Source: Gammaproteobacteria bacterium (lineage in GTDB: Bacteria; Pseudomonadota; Gammaproteobacteria; Steroidobacterales; Woeseiaceae). Taken from it: 64,000 nt of DNA. Below, one piece after another: positions 8,717 through 17,549 of this stretch. Under the pieces are notes generated by a model. It did no database searches, had not been told where the DNA came from, and saw only the letters and a list, made by a program, of their open reading frames with translations. Location: positions 1 to 64,000 of the forward strand of contig JAOTWB010000003.1 of NCBI GenBank assembly GCA_029863125.1, in the 5' to 3' direction. Every line of letters starts with the position of its first letter. The first letter of the stretch is position 1. A program made the position numbers and the translations under genes.

Positions 8717-10069
8717 TCAGGCGAAACTCTGGGCCAGGAACGGGTTGAGCAGGCGATTATCGGGATCGAGCTGGCGTCTGATCTTCCGGAAGAAGTCCAG
8801 CCGCGTCGAATAGCTTTGCGCGGCGTGCTCGGCCCGGAAGGCGCGGGACTGGCTGAATAGCGGCGTGCCGCCCCAGTTCTCCGCAAACTGAGCAAGATCG
8901 ATGACAAAATCGTCCCATCCGCGATGCTGCGTCGACGTCGTCTGTAGGCTGAATACGGGCTCGTCAAAGGATGGCGAAAGCATGGCGGACGGATCCCTGC
9001 CGACGCGAAAGCCAACGGCGGGCATGTCGCAACGATAGCCATTACCCTGCTGCATTTGCTGGCAGAAATCCACGTAGGCTTTGGCTACGACGGAAAAATC
9101 GGTCGCAGGGAAACACCAGGTCGAATACAGCAGGCTGCGCGGCTTGGTGCGACGGCGCCGGCCGGATGCTGCTACGTTGTTGCCGCTGTTGACAAGCTTG
9201 GTATTCACGAGTCCATGCGTGGCAGCGGAGATCCCGTCGATTAGCTTGTAGCGCACGGATGGGATGGGTACGACCCGGTTCAGCGATTTGAAAACGTGCG
9301 GCAAAATGGTGCTTTCGCCCCAGTCTTTGATTCGCCACGGCGTTTCGTACGCGTTTCCGGGATCAGCCGCATAGCGACGCACATCGACATATACACGATC
9401 GCGATGCGGAAGCAGGTAGAATTTCAGGCCTACATCCTGGGCGGAAAGGCGATCGACAACATCGGAAAACTTGTCCACGCAAAGACTGCGATGGCTGGCT
9501 GAAAACGTAGAAATCGGCCGCACCCGAAGCGTCGCTTCGTAGACGACCCCCAGCAAGCCATAGCTCAAACGAAATGCATTCAACAGGTGTTTCTTTTGCT
9601 CTGTTACGGTCATGATCTTGCCGCCTGGGGTGATCACTTTAACGCTGATCAACTGGCTCGAAAGGTAGCTCGCGCCGCTCCCGATTCCGGGACCCATGCA
9701 GGGCGAAGCGAGCGCACCGCCTAGCGTTCTTTCCATCTGATCATGATTGCCGATGAGTTCGAGACCCTGCTTGGCGAGCGCGGATACCAGCGTTCCGAGC
9801 CTGACACCGGCCTCCGCGGTGACCGTATGGTTGTAGGCATCGATCCTGGTAATCCTGTCGAGAGCAGTTGTTCGGATGACGGTGCCGGCCGGGCTCTGAT
9901 TGCAGTCGGTCGATGCGCTTCCAGCGCCTTGCGCTCGAATGGGCGGGGCGATGTTGGCGTGCGGATCGAGACAACGCATGAGCCTTGACAGGTTGGTAGG
10001 TGTAAAGACGCCCGCCCGGGCAGGCCGATGCACGAACCTGCCTGTGTCACGAAATCCGCTTGCTTGCAT
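8717..10069 (-). CDS. FAD-linked oxidase (VAO/PCMH superfamily, aldonolactone-oxidase-like)
   Basis: A 450-aa protein with an N-terminal FAD_binding_4-type domain (about residues 20-190) and a C-terminal part resembling the D-arabinono/L-gulono-1,4-lactone oxidase family. Seen: an AQGAGSAS segment where the family has its RxxGxGHS flavin loop, and GNHDQMERTLGGALAS where relatives have GDIDxQTxAGAxxTGTHGTG. The position normally occupied by His (the covalent-FAD site in many relatives) reads SPCMGPGIGSG here, so covalent attachment through that His is not expected. No signal peptide. It stands alone on the minus strand between the efflux operon and a divergent PLD gene. Substrate unknown; a sugar lactone or other alcohol is plausible. 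Confidence 0.75.
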   Translation of the reverse strand: MQASGFRDTGRFVHRPARAGVFTPTNLSRLMRCLDPHANIAPPIRAQGAGSASTDCNQSPAGTVIRTTALDRITRIDAYNHTVTAEAGVRLGTLVSALAKQGLELIGNHDQMERTLGGALASPCMGPGIGSGASYLSSQLISVKVITPGGKIMTVTEQKKHLLNAFRLSYGLLGVVYEATLRVRPISTFSASHRSLCVDKFSDVVDRLSAQDVGLKFYLLPHRDRVYVDVRRYAADPGNAYETPWRIKDWGESTILPHVFKSLNRVVPIPSVRYKLIDGISAATHGLVNTKLVNSGNNVAASGRRRRTKPRSLLYSTWCFPATDFSVVAKAYVDFCQQMQQGNGYRCDMPAVGFRVGRDPSAMLSPSFDEPVFSLQTTSTQHRGWDDFVIDLAQFAENWGGTPLFSQSRAFRAEHAAQSYSTRLDFFRKIRRQLDPDNRLLNPFLAQSFA

Positions 10070-10309
10070 ACCATGTCTCCAGCAGCACTAACGAAATTGC
10101 CAAAGACACCCAATGCGCTCATCGCGACGACGATGAGATATCGTGTTGGCAGTCCCGCTATCGTAGGAGAGACCCTTAGACCGGAGACTTTGCGGCGCTG
10201 TCTTTCGACAGGTGTGCCTTTGTCAAACGAGACGTCATCGTTGCACAGTAAGGTAGTCTGTGCAATGAATCGACGTTAGCGAAATATATTCTGTTAAATT
10301 CAACTACGT

Positions 10310-11815
10310 ATGGGAATGTTAACGACACTTGTCGGCACGCGCCTGCCGGCGAAATACCACAAATTTTTCAAGCTGCCTGAACGACCGGAGTCCTATAAAC
10401 ACGCGGATGCCGAAGGCACATTGCTTGGACAGGCGGCGCTCCGGTGGCTTCGAAAAAATGACGCAAGTTGCGGCGTATTGCGCCTTGAATCGGGGCAGGA
10501 TGCGCTGGGTGTAAGACTGGGCCTTATCGATCGCGCGGAGCGAACGATCGATATTCAAAGCTACCTGATTCGCGACGATATCAGCGGCAACCTGGTAGCA
10601 CTTCATCTGGCTGCGGCGGCCGACCGCGGCGTTCGCGTCCGTCTGCTAATGGATGACGCGCTGACTCATGAGATCGACGCCGGATTACTGTCGCTCGACG
10701 TTCACGGCAACATCGAGGTGCGCGTTTTCAACCCGTTCCCGCGGCGCCGTTCGCGACTGATCAGCTTTATTGCAAACTTCAATATTTTGAATCGTCGCAT
10801 GCACAACAAGTCGTTTACGGTCGATAACCACGTAACGATTGTGGGGGGAAGGAACATCGCGGACGAGTATTTTCAGTCGGGCGGGCAGCTGGAATTCATC
10901 GACGAAGATCTGCTGGCCATCGGTCCGGTTGTCGACGAGGTATCGGACGGTTTCGACTCGTACTGGAATTCGCAGGAGGCGATCCCGATCAATGCGTTTA
11001 ACACTATGGTGCCGCACAGCTCACTGGAGGACTCCACGCAACAGGGGCAGCAGTATCTCGACGAACATCGTGACGGGGCGTTCCTCAAAAGCGTCGACGA
11101 CGACCTGGCAAAGCAGCTAGTCGACGGCACGCTGGCGCTGGTTCCGGCGAAGGCAACCGTGGTCCAGGACTACCCGGATAAGATCCGGAAGTTATTGCCA
11201 CGGTCGACAAGCGTTACGACGGTTTTCCTGCAGCAGAACGTGGCGCTGGCGACTTCCGAACTCATCATCATTTCTCCGTACTTTGTGCCGCAAAAGGCAG
11301 GCGTTGAATTTTTTAGCGGGATGGTCAGGAAAGGCGTGCGCGTGGTCATTATCAGCAACTCGCTGGCGTCGACGAATCACTCCAGCGTTCACGCGGTATA
11401 TGCCCGCTACCGGAAGCCGCTGCTCAGGCGAGGCGTCGAACTGTACGAGCTGCGACCGCACGTCGCGGCTTCGAAATCGGGAACGAAACTGACCCTGCAT
11501 TCCAAAGTTGCGACCATCGATCGATCGCGGATGTTCGTGGGTTCATTCAACCTCGACCCGAGGTCCCTTTACCTGAATACGGAAATGGGCATGATGGTCG
11601 ACTCCGACGAATTGGCCGGCCCGATGGCCGTTAACATCCTCGAGTCGCTGCCGGTGATTGCTTACAAGCTGCAGCTATCGGAGAAAGGGCGCTTGCAGTG
11701 GCTGCTGAGTGCGGAAAGCGGTGACGAGATCATTACGACCGAACCCCGAACAACCTGGTGGCTGCGTTTCAAGACCAAGCTCATGAGCTTTTTGCCAATC
11801 GAAGGTCAAATGTGA
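10310..11815 (+). CDS. Phospholipase D family protein, cardiolipin-synthase-like
   Basis: A 501-aa protein with two PLD (HKD) motifs: MHNKSFTVDNH near residue 164 followed by GGRNIADEYF, and LHSKVATIDRSRMFVGSFN near residue 396. This arrangement matches the ClsC/YmdC branch of bacterial cardiolipin synthases, which join phosphatidyl groups to make cardiolipin at the inner membrane. I see no clear N-terminal membrane helices such as ClsA has, which also favours the ClsC type. ClsC works with a small partner (YmdB) in E. coli; none is evident here. The gene is monocistronic or leads into the metallopeptidase 71 bases downstream. Other phosphodiester-transfer roles remain possible. Confidence 0.82.
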   Translation: MGMLTTLVGTRLPAKYHKFFKLPERPESYKHADAEGTLLGQAALRWLRKNDASCGVLRLESGQDALGVRLGLIDRAERTIDIQSYLIRDDISGNLVALHLAAAADRGVRVRLLMDDALTHEIDAGLLSLDVHGNIEVRVFNPFPRRRSRLISFIANFNILNRRMHNKSFTVDNHVTIVGGRNIADEYFQSGGQLEFIDEDLLAIGPVVDEVSDGFDSYWNSQEAIPINAFNTMVPHSSLEDSTQQGQQYLDEHRDGAFLKSVDDDLAKQLVDGTLALVPAKATVVQDYPDKIRKLLPRSTSVTTVFLQQNVALATSELIIISPYFVPQKAGVEFFSGMVRKGVRVVIISNSLASTNHSSVHAVYARYRKPLLRRGVELYELRPHVAASKSGTKLTLHSKVATIDRSRMFVGSFNLDPRSLYLNTEMGMMVDSDELAGPMAVNILESLPVIAYKLQLSEKGRLQWLLSAESGDEIITTEPRTTWWLRFKTKLMSFLPIEGQM

Positions 11816-11886
11816 CCTGAACGAATATTTGTCAAATCGCTCACAAATATCTGACAATGTCGGGCCTGCAGCAGATGGAGCAGCCG

Positions 11887-12744
11887 ATGCGGTGGCGTGG
11901 CGGAAGACGAAGTTCGAACATTGAAGACAGGCGCGGTGCCGGTACGGCGCCGAAGTTACTCGGCGGCGGCATCGGCACGATCGTTCTGGTCCTGGTTGCG
12001 ATGTATTTCGGCGTGGATCCGACACCGCTCCTGCAGACCGTGCAAACGAGACCAGCGGCATCGACGACCGGCACGCGGCCGTCCGCCGAGGATCTCAAGA
12101 ATGACCCGCTTGCGGACATGGTGTCCGTTGTCATGGCTGACACAGAGGACGTCTGGACGGAGATATTTGCACGCCAGGGCAGGCGTTACCAGGAACCGAC
12201 GCTCGTCTTGTTCAGTGGCGCGACCCGGTCCGCCTGCGGTCTCGGGCAGGCCGCGATGGGACCGTTCTATTGTCCGGCGGACCAGAAAGCGTATATCGAT
12301 CTCAATTTCTACGAGCAGATGCGAACGCGTTACCGGGCGCCGGGTGATTTTGCACAAGCGTATGTCATTGCTCATGAAGTAGGACATCACGTTCAGAACC
12401 TGCTCGGCATTTCCGGGCAGATCCATGCCATGAAGCAACGCGTGAGCCAGGCCGAAGGCAACGCGCTGTCGGTCCGCCTGGAGCTGCAGGCTGACTGTCT
12501 CGCCGGTGTCTGGGCCAACCATGCGGACAAAGCGCGCAACATCCTGGAAGTGGGTGACGTCGAAGAAGCGCTGAATGCCGCGAGTGCGATCGGTGACGAC
12601 ACGCTGCAGCGGCAAAGTCGCGGCACGGTAGTGCCCGAATCATTCACGCACGGCAGTGCGGAACAGCGACAACGCTGGTTCCGTACCGGCCTGCAGAGCG
12701 GCGAACCGGATGCCTGCGACACTTTTAATGTCGATCGGGTCTAA
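11887..12744 (+). CDS. YpfJ-family neutral zinc metallopeptidase
   Basis: Predicted membrane-anchored zincin of the YpfJ / neutral-Zn-metallopeptidase family (PF04228). I start it at the ATG at 11887 because GGAG lies six bases upstream and the product then opens with the family-typical MRWRGGRRSSNIEDRRG. A 285-aa protein follows, with one membrane segment near residues 30-50 and the zinc motif HEVGHHVQN near residue 162. A second conserved stretch, LELQADCLAGVWA, carries a likely further metal ligand. The function of the family is not established; the sequence supports a periplasmic-facing protease. Its last 17 bases overlap the start of the dehydratase gene. Confidence 0.9.
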   Translation: MRWRGGRRSSNIEDRRGAGTAPKLLGGGIGTIVLVLVAMYFGVDPTPLLQTVQTRPAASTTGTRPSAEDLKNDPLADMVSVVMADTEDVWTEIFARQGRRYQEPTLVLFSGATRSACGLGQAAMGPFYCPADQKAYIDLNFYEQMRTRYRAPGDFAQAYVIAHEVGHHVQNLLGISGQIHAMKQRVSQAEGNALSVRLELQADCLAGVWANHADKARNILEVGDVEEALNAASAIGDDTLQRQSRGTVVPESFTHGSAEQRQRWFRTGLQSGEPDACDTFNVDRV

Positions 12745-13735
12745 GCGGTTTCAGGACACAACGGGAACCGCGCAACGGGCGCGAGAAGCAGCGCAGCGTA
12801 TTCGTGACTTCGTTCTCGAGACCCCGCTGCGGCACTCGATTGAATTCAGCACGGCGCTCGGCGCCAACGTCTACTTCAAGCTAGAGAACAGACAAACGAC
12901 CGGGTCGTTCAAGCTTCGCGGCGCGACCAATCGCCTCCTGACGCTCGCCGAAGAACAGCGCCAGAGAGGATGCGTCGCAGCATCCAGCGGCAACCACGGC
13001 GCGGCCGTCGCCTGTGCTGCGCAAAAGCTCGGTGTGAGCTGCATCATTTTTGTGCCGGAACAGACCTCGACCGCGAAAGTGAACGCGATCAAAAGCTACG
13101 GCGGGGAAGTTCGTTTCTTTGGTACCGACGGCCTCGATACCGAACAACACGCTCGTAAATTCGCCGATCGGCAGGGCCGTTCCTATCTGTCGCCTTACAA
13201 TGACAGCGAGGTAATCGCAGGCCAGGGTAGCTGCGGAGTTGAAATTATCCAGCAGTTACCGGATGTCGAGGCCGTATTCGTCGCTGTTGGCGGCGGTGGA
13301 TTAATCGCCGGTGTGGGCAGCGTACTAAAAGAGCATAACCCGGATATCCGTATTATTGGCTGTCAGCCGTCGGCCTCACCCGTCATGGCCCGGTCGATCG
13401 ACGCCGGCCACATTATCGAGATGCAGAGTCAGGCAACATTGTCTGACGGTACGGCGGGCGGGATCGAAATAGGGGCAATAACGTTTCCGCTCGTGCAGTC
13501 GGTCGTTGATGAGTTTGTGCTTGTCGATGAAGACCAGATCGCATCGGCGATGCGACGCTATATGGCGTGCGAAAAGGACACGATAGAGGGTGCTGCCGGT
13601 GTTGCGGTTGCCGCCATGCTGGAACTTCAGAATTCGCTTAGCGGTCAAAATGTTGTGGTCATCATCTGTGGTGGCAACATAAGCAAAACGAAACTCGAGC
13701 AAGTCAAATCGGGAGAGAACTCGAAAGCATCATGA
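12728..13735 (+). CDS. PLP-dependent serine/threonine dehydratase (or serine-racemase-like)
   Basis: Fold-type II PLP enzyme, 335 aa from the ATG at 12728, which lies inside the end of the preceding metallopeptidase gene. The Schiff-base lysine sits in GSFKLRGA near residue 62, SSGNHG follows as the substrate loop, and the phosphate-binding glycine loop GGGGLIAG lies near residue 188. There is no C-terminal ACT regulatory domain, so this is the short catabolic type (TdcB-like) or a serine racemase rather than biosynthetic IlvA. It would convert L-threonine to 2-oxobutyrate or serine to pyruvate. It is coupled to the next gene by an ATGA overlap. Choice between dehydratase and racemase is open. 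Confidence 0.85.
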   Translation: MSIGSKRFQDTTGTAQRAREAAQRIRDFVLETPLRHSIEFSTALGANVYFKLENRQTTGSFKLRGATNRLLTLAEEQRQRGCVAASSGNHGAAVACAAQKLGVSCIIFVPEQTSTAKVNAIKSYGGEVRFFGTDGLDTEQHARKFADRQGRSYLSPYNDSEVIAGQGSCGVEIIQQLPDVEAVFVAVGGGGLIAGVGSVLKEHNPDIRIIGCQPSASPVMARSIDAGHIIEMQSQATLSDGTAGGIEIGAITFPLVQSVVDEFVLVDEDQIASAMRRYMACEKDTIEGAAGVAVAAMLELQNSLSGQNVVVIICGGNISKTKLEQVKSGENSKAS

Positions 13736-15078
13736 GTATTGCTACGCATCGATTGATACTTGTTATCGTCGCGCTGCTCGGTGCCGAAGTATCCTTTGCG
13801 GAAACAACGGCATTCGTCAACGTCAATGTGGTGCCGATGTTGACGGATACCGTGATTGCCGCACAAACGGTGCTCGTCGAGGACGGCCTTATTAGTGAAA
13901 TCGGCAGCGTCGACGAGATTCGAATCCCGAAAGGGGCCAAGGCGATTGACGGCACCGACAGGTACCTGCTGCCCGGTCTTGCCGAGATGCATGCACATGT
14001 GCCCGCGGCAGATTCACGCAACCTGGACCGCGATTTCAGCCTATTCGTGGCTCATGGCATAACGACAATTCGCGGAATGCTTGGCCAGCCATCGCATCTT
14101 GCGCTGCGGGAGCAGCTTCTGGACGGTGAGATATTCGGTCCACGGCTCATCACTTCGGGTCCGTCTCTGAACGGCCGATCCGTGCGGGGTGCCCCCGACG
14201 CCAGACGCCAGGTGCGCGAGCAGGCCGCCGCCGGCTACGACTTCATCAAGGTGCACCCCGGCCTAAGCGCGGATGAATTCACGGCGATTGCGGAAACGGC
14301 CAACGAGCTGGGTATGCCGTTCGCGGGGCATGTGCCTGTCGCTGTTGGAGTGAGGGCGGCCCTGGAGCTGAACATTGCAACGATCGATCATCTCGACGGC
14401 TACCTGGTAGCGCTCTTGCCTCCCCACAGTTTCGAATCGGGCGGCTATGGGGGTTTCTTCGACATCATGCTGGCAGCGGAGCTGGATCCGCAGCAGATTG
14501 GAGCGATAGCGGCGGCCACCGCGGCGTCTGGAACCTGGAACGTGCCGACACAGATTTTGATAGAGCAACGCGTTTCGGCAACCCCTGTGACTGAGCTGCG
14601 AAACCATGACGAAATGAGATATATGCCGGCTGAAACCGTGGAGCATTGGGCTACAACGAAACAGGCGCTTCTCAGCGAGCGAGATTTCGACCCCGCAGTT
14701 GCGGAATTGGCGATCAATCTGCGCCGCCAGCTCATACTTGCGCTGCACGAAGCGGGTGCCCGACTATTGCTGGGATCCGATGCTCCGCAGGTCTTCAATG
14801 TGCCCGGGTATTCGACGCACAGGGAACTGAAGGTACTCGTCGCGTCGGGGCTGACGGCCTTTGAGGCATTGCAGACGGGCACTACCGCCGCTGCCGAGTT
14901 TCTGGGCACGAACGCGGGCTCCGTGCAGGTAGGAAAAGACGCCGATCTTGTGCTACTCGACGCGAATCCTCTTGACGACATCGAGAACAGCCGCAGGATT
15001 CACGGCGTGATGCTGCGCGGTCTGTGGTTATCCGGCTATACCCTGCAACAACGGCTCGAGAAATACCGGCGCGACTAG
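13732..15078 (+). CDS. Exported amidohydrolase family protein
   Basis: A 448-aa metal-dependent hydrolase with a Sec signal peptide (hydrophobic core IATHRLILVIVALLGAEVSFA, cleavage after about residue 23), so probably periplasmic. Family signature residues are visible: MHAHVP near residue 86 (HxH), FIKVHPG (candidate carboxylated Lys), AGHVP and TIDHLDG (metal His), GSDAPQ (late Asp). The C-terminal ALQTGTTAAAEFLG and VGKDADLVLLDANPL segments are standard for imidazolonepropionase-like amidohydrolases and related dipeptidases. The gene starts within the stop of the dehydratase gene (ATGA), implying a shared transcript. Substrate unknown; small peptides or N-acyl amino acids are likely for exported members. 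Confidence 0.88.
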   Translation: MSIATHRLILVIVALLGAEVSFAETTAFVNVNVVPMLTDTVIAAQTVLVEDGLISEIGSVDEIRIPKGAKAIDGTDRYLLPGLAEMHAHVPAADSRNLDRDFSLFVAHGITTIRGMLGQPSHLALREQLLDGEIFGPRLITSGPSLNGRSVRGAPDARRQVREQAAAGYDFIKVHPGLSADEFTAIAETANELGMPFAGHVPVAVGVRAALELNIATIDHLDGYLVALLPPHSFESGGYGGFFDIMLAAELDPQQIGAIAAATAASGTWNVPTQILIEQRVSATPVTELRNHDEMRYMPAETVEHWATTKQALLSERDFDPAVAELAINLRRQLILALHEAGARLLLGSDAPQVFNVPGYSTHRELKVLVASGLTAFEALQTGTTAAAEFLGTNAGSVQVGKDADLVLLDANPLDDIENSRRIHGVMLRGLWLSGYTLQQRLEKYRRD

Positions 15079-15234
15079 GACTGGCGGATGATCGCCTCTA
15101 ACTTATTGTATTAATTAAATAAAAAACCTGCGGTGGCCGAACGGCTGCCGCGTTCCACCCGGCAATCCCACGGGCTGCTAGAATTCCAGTAGAATGCCGG
15201 CGATTTTCGCCAGCCGGTCCAAGAGGGAGACAAC

Positions 15235-15663
15235 ATGAAACTCGTCAAGCACCTGCTCGATAGAAAAGGACGGGAAGTGACTTCGATCGCCGAAGACGCA
15301 TCTGTGCTCGATGCCATCAAGATGATGGCCGACCGATCGATCGGGTCGCTGTTGGTGATGGATGGCGACGCGCTCAAGGGCATCGTCACGGAGAGAGACT
15401 ATGCCCGTAAGGTCATCGTCAAAGGCCGCTCGTCGAAATCGACGCAGGTCAGAGAGATCATGACGACAAAGGTGTGCACGGCGAATTCCCACCAAACCGT
15501 AAACGACTGCATGACTGTCATGAGCGAAAAGCGTATTCGCCACCTGCCCGTCGTCGAGGACGAAAAGGTCGTGGGTTTGATTTCGATTGGCGATCTCGTG
15601 CACGCGATCATCGAAGACCAGCAGGAAGAGATAGAGCAGCTCGCGCAATACATCAGCAGTTAG
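15235..15663 (+). CDS. CBS-domain pair protein
   Basis: A 142-aa cytoplasmic protein made almost entirely of two CBS domains (about residues 15-65 and 77-130), the second ending in VVGLISIGDLVHAII. CBS pairs bind adenosine nucleotides and act as energy or ionic-strength sensors; stand-alone proteins like this usually regulate unknown partners. The ATG at 15235 is preceded by GAGGGAG, a good ribosome site. It lies 156 bases after the amidohydrolase gene and 19 bases before the exported hydrolase gene, so it may lead that short operon. No enzyme domain is attached. Confidence 0.92.
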   Translation: MKLVKHLLDRKGREVTSIAEDASVLDAIKMMADRSIGSLLVMDGDALKGIVTERDYARKVIVKGRSSKSTQVREIMTTKVCTANSHQTVNDCMTVMSEKRIRHLPVVEDEKVVGLISIGDLVHAIIEDQQEEIEQLAQYISS

Positions 15664-15682
15664 GTCCGGCATCGGAGCAGGT

Positions 15683-16588
15683 ATGTCAGAGAAATCGGAG
15701 CTGGACAGTCGCGTCATGCGGCTTTTTGATGGCTATGTGCATGGCCAGATTACACGGCGCGAGTTCCTGGACCGGGTGGCCGCCGTAACGGCATCCGGCG
15801 TAACTGCCGCCGTCTTGCTTGAAAGCCTGAGTCCCGATTACGCACTCGCAAAGCAGGTCGATCCTGACGACAAGTCCATCTCGGTCAGCTACAAGAAATA
15901 CGCCTCGCCAAATGGCGCCGGCGTCATGCGGGGTTACTACGTTCGTCCTGCAGTCATCCGGCACAAGTTACCCGCCGTCCTTGTCATTCATGAGAACCGC
16001 GGCCTTAACCCTTATATTGAAGATGTCGCGCGACGCCTGGGCGTTGCTGGATTCATCGCGTTCGCGCCCGATGCACTGACACCGCTCGGCGGCTATCCCG
16101 GCAATGACGATGACGGTCGCGCGCTGCAGCGGCAGCGAGACGGTGCCGAAATGGTCGAGGATTTTGCCGCCGCCGCCCAATTTCTGCAGCGGCACCCGGA
16201 TTGCACGGGCAAAGTGGGAGCCGTCGGGTTCTGTTTTGGGGGCAGCATGGCCATGCGCCTCGCTATACGACTGCCCGATCTTGGTGCAGCCGTTGCTTTC
16301 TACGGCAGGCACCCTGACGCGAACGAGGCGGCCTCCGTACGTGCGCCGCTCATGCTGCACCATGCCGGGCTCGACGAGCGCGTCAATGCGAGCTGGCCGG
16401 CCTTTGAGAAAGGCCTCGACGCTGCGGGCAGAAACTATGCAAATTACGAATATGCCGATGTTAATCACGGGTTCCACAACGACACCACTCCGCGCTACGA
16501 CAAGGATGCAGCGGAACTGGCGTGGCAGCGGACTGTCGAATTCTTTGCCAGTCACCTGGAACTGGAGTCCCCGGATTGGAGGAGCTGA
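15683..16588 (+). CDS. Dienelactone hydrolase family protein with Tat-type signal
   Basis: A 301-aa alpha/beta hydrolase of the dienelactone hydrolase family (COG0412). The nucleophile is the cysteine in GFCFGGSMA near residue 183, and the late His is in NHGFHND. The N-terminus carries TRREFLDRVA followed by an alanine-rich hydrophobic stretch and ALAKQ, which reads as a twin-arginine export signal. The enzyme is therefore probably folded with its thiol nucleophile before export to the periplasm. Its natural substrate is unknown. A second exported family member lies at 27590-28498 with a lipoprotein signal instead. Confidence 0.88.
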   Translation: MSEKSELDSRVMRLFDGYVHGQITRREFLDRVAAVTASGVTAAVLLESLSPDYALAKQVDPDDKSISVSYKKYASPNGAGVMRGYYVRPAVIRHKLPAVLVIHENRGLNPYIEDVARRLGVAGFIAFAPDALTPLGGYPGNDDDGRALQRQRDGAEMVEDFAAAAQFLQRHPDCTGKVGAVGFCFGGSMAMRLAIRLPDLGAAVAFYGRHPDANEAASVRAPLMLHHAGLDERVNASWPAFEKGLDAAGRNYANYEYADVNHGFHNDTTPRYDKDAAELAWQRTVEFFASHLELESPDWRS

Positions 16589-16609
16589 ATACCAATTCAT
16601 CTAAATTCG

Positions 16610-17161
16610 ATGAAGAGCGGGCTGAAATTTTGCTGCCACATTCTGTCGGCTATCCTGCTGCTGGCAGGTTCGTCGGCCGCGGCAACGGAAGAGGCGAAGA
16701 CCGTTATCGGACCGAGCAACGTCGATCTGCACGACGGCGCCAACGCACTAATGGCTGGTGACGGCGAACAAGGTGTTCGCCTGACTTTGCGGGGTCTTGA
16801 GGTGGCGAAGGGCGCGCAAGAAGAAAAAATCGGGCACTCGAATCTCTGCGCCGGATACGTGTTGATCAACCAGCCCGAGAAGGCCCTGCCGCACTGTAAC
16901 TGGGTACTCGAGCGCGACGACAGGCACTGGCGAACCTACAATAATCGCGCACTTGTATACATGCGACTGGAGCGTTTCGAGGAAGCCGAAGAAGACATTC
17001 GCAGAGGACAAGAGTTACATCCTAAATCGAGAAACCTCAAGATCGTAAAGGGCATGTATCTCGATAAGACCAAGCCCGTAACAACAAAAATCGAGGTCGA
17101 CGACCGCCGCAGCGCGGACGAAGAGCTTCGTGATGAGCCGCCGGGCGATGCGGCCGACTAG
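16610..17161 (+). CDS. Exported tetratricopeptide-repeat protein
   Basis: A 183-aa protein with a Sec signal peptide (MKSGLKFCCHILSAILLLAG, cleavage near SSAAA) and about three TPR-like helical pairs, clearest around YVLINQPEKALPHCNWVLE and NRALVYMRLERFEEAEEDI. The C-terminal 35 residues are charged and probably disordered. TPR proteins in the periplasm usually serve as protein-protein adaptors. It begins 21 bases after the hydrolase gene, and its end overlaps the TonB-C gene by 29 bases, so the two are likely co-expressed. Confidence 0.8.
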   Translation: MKSGLKFCCHILSAILLLAGSSAAATEEAKTVIGPSNVDLHDGANALMAGDGEQGVRLTLRGLEVAKGAQEEKIGHSNLCAGYVLINQPEKALPHCNWVLERDDRHWRTYNNRALVYMRLERFEEAEEDIRRGQELHPKSRNLKIVKGMYLDKTKPVTTKIEVDDRRSADEELRDEPPGDAAD

Positions 17162-17549
17162 GGGAGCCGCGAAGTTACTCCTCCTTGCGCTAATAGCCTG
17201 TTTGCATGCGCCGACAGCGTACGCCGGAGATGAGCAGGAGCTGCAGCCAGGCAAGACCGATACCGACAGAACCCCACTGCATACGGTAATTCCCGAGTAC
17301 CCGGAAATCGCTCGCCGTGACCGTATCGAAGGCGAGGTCCAGGTCTGTTTCGATATTACCCGCGATGGAAAGACCCGGCGCATCGCGGTGCGGAAAAGTA
17401 CCCATCGGCTGTTCGAGAGGCCGGCGATACGTGCTGTTCGCGCCTCGACGTATGCCCCGATACCGCGCGACACGAAGGTGCCCGCGATTAAGGCCTGCCG
17501 AACGTTTCGCTTTACGCTCGAGCCCGTTGTAGTCGAAAAGGAAAACTAG
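17133..17549 (+). CDS. TonB C-terminal domain protein
   Basis: A 138-aa exported protein with an N-terminal signal (hydrophobic AAKLLLLALIACLHA) followed by a TonB C-terminal domain: PEYPEIARRDRIEGEVQVCF, then SxxRLFERPAIRAVRAS. It lacks the proline-rich spacer and energy-transducing membrane anchor of true TonB, so it is a stand-alone periplasmic TonB-C protein, a group often found with TPR partners. I use the ATG at 17133, which has AAGAG seven bases upstream; a GTG directly before it is possible. The start lies inside the TPR gene and the stop overlaps the convergent aldolase gene by four bases. Confidence 0.82.
   Translation: MSRRAMRPTRGAAKLLLLALIACLHAPTAYAGDEQELQPGKTDTDRTPLHTVIPEYPEIARRDRIEGEVQVCFDITRDGKTRRIAVRKSTHRLFERPAIRAVRASTYAPIPRDTKVPAIKACRTFRFTLEPVVVEKEN

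Noticed and set aside
15121-15151. Hairpin (GCGGTGGCC / GGCTGCCGC) after the amidohydrolase gene
   Set aside because: It has an A-run before it and a T-run only when read on the minus strand, where no gene runs into it and the stem has two mismatches; not a convincing terminator.
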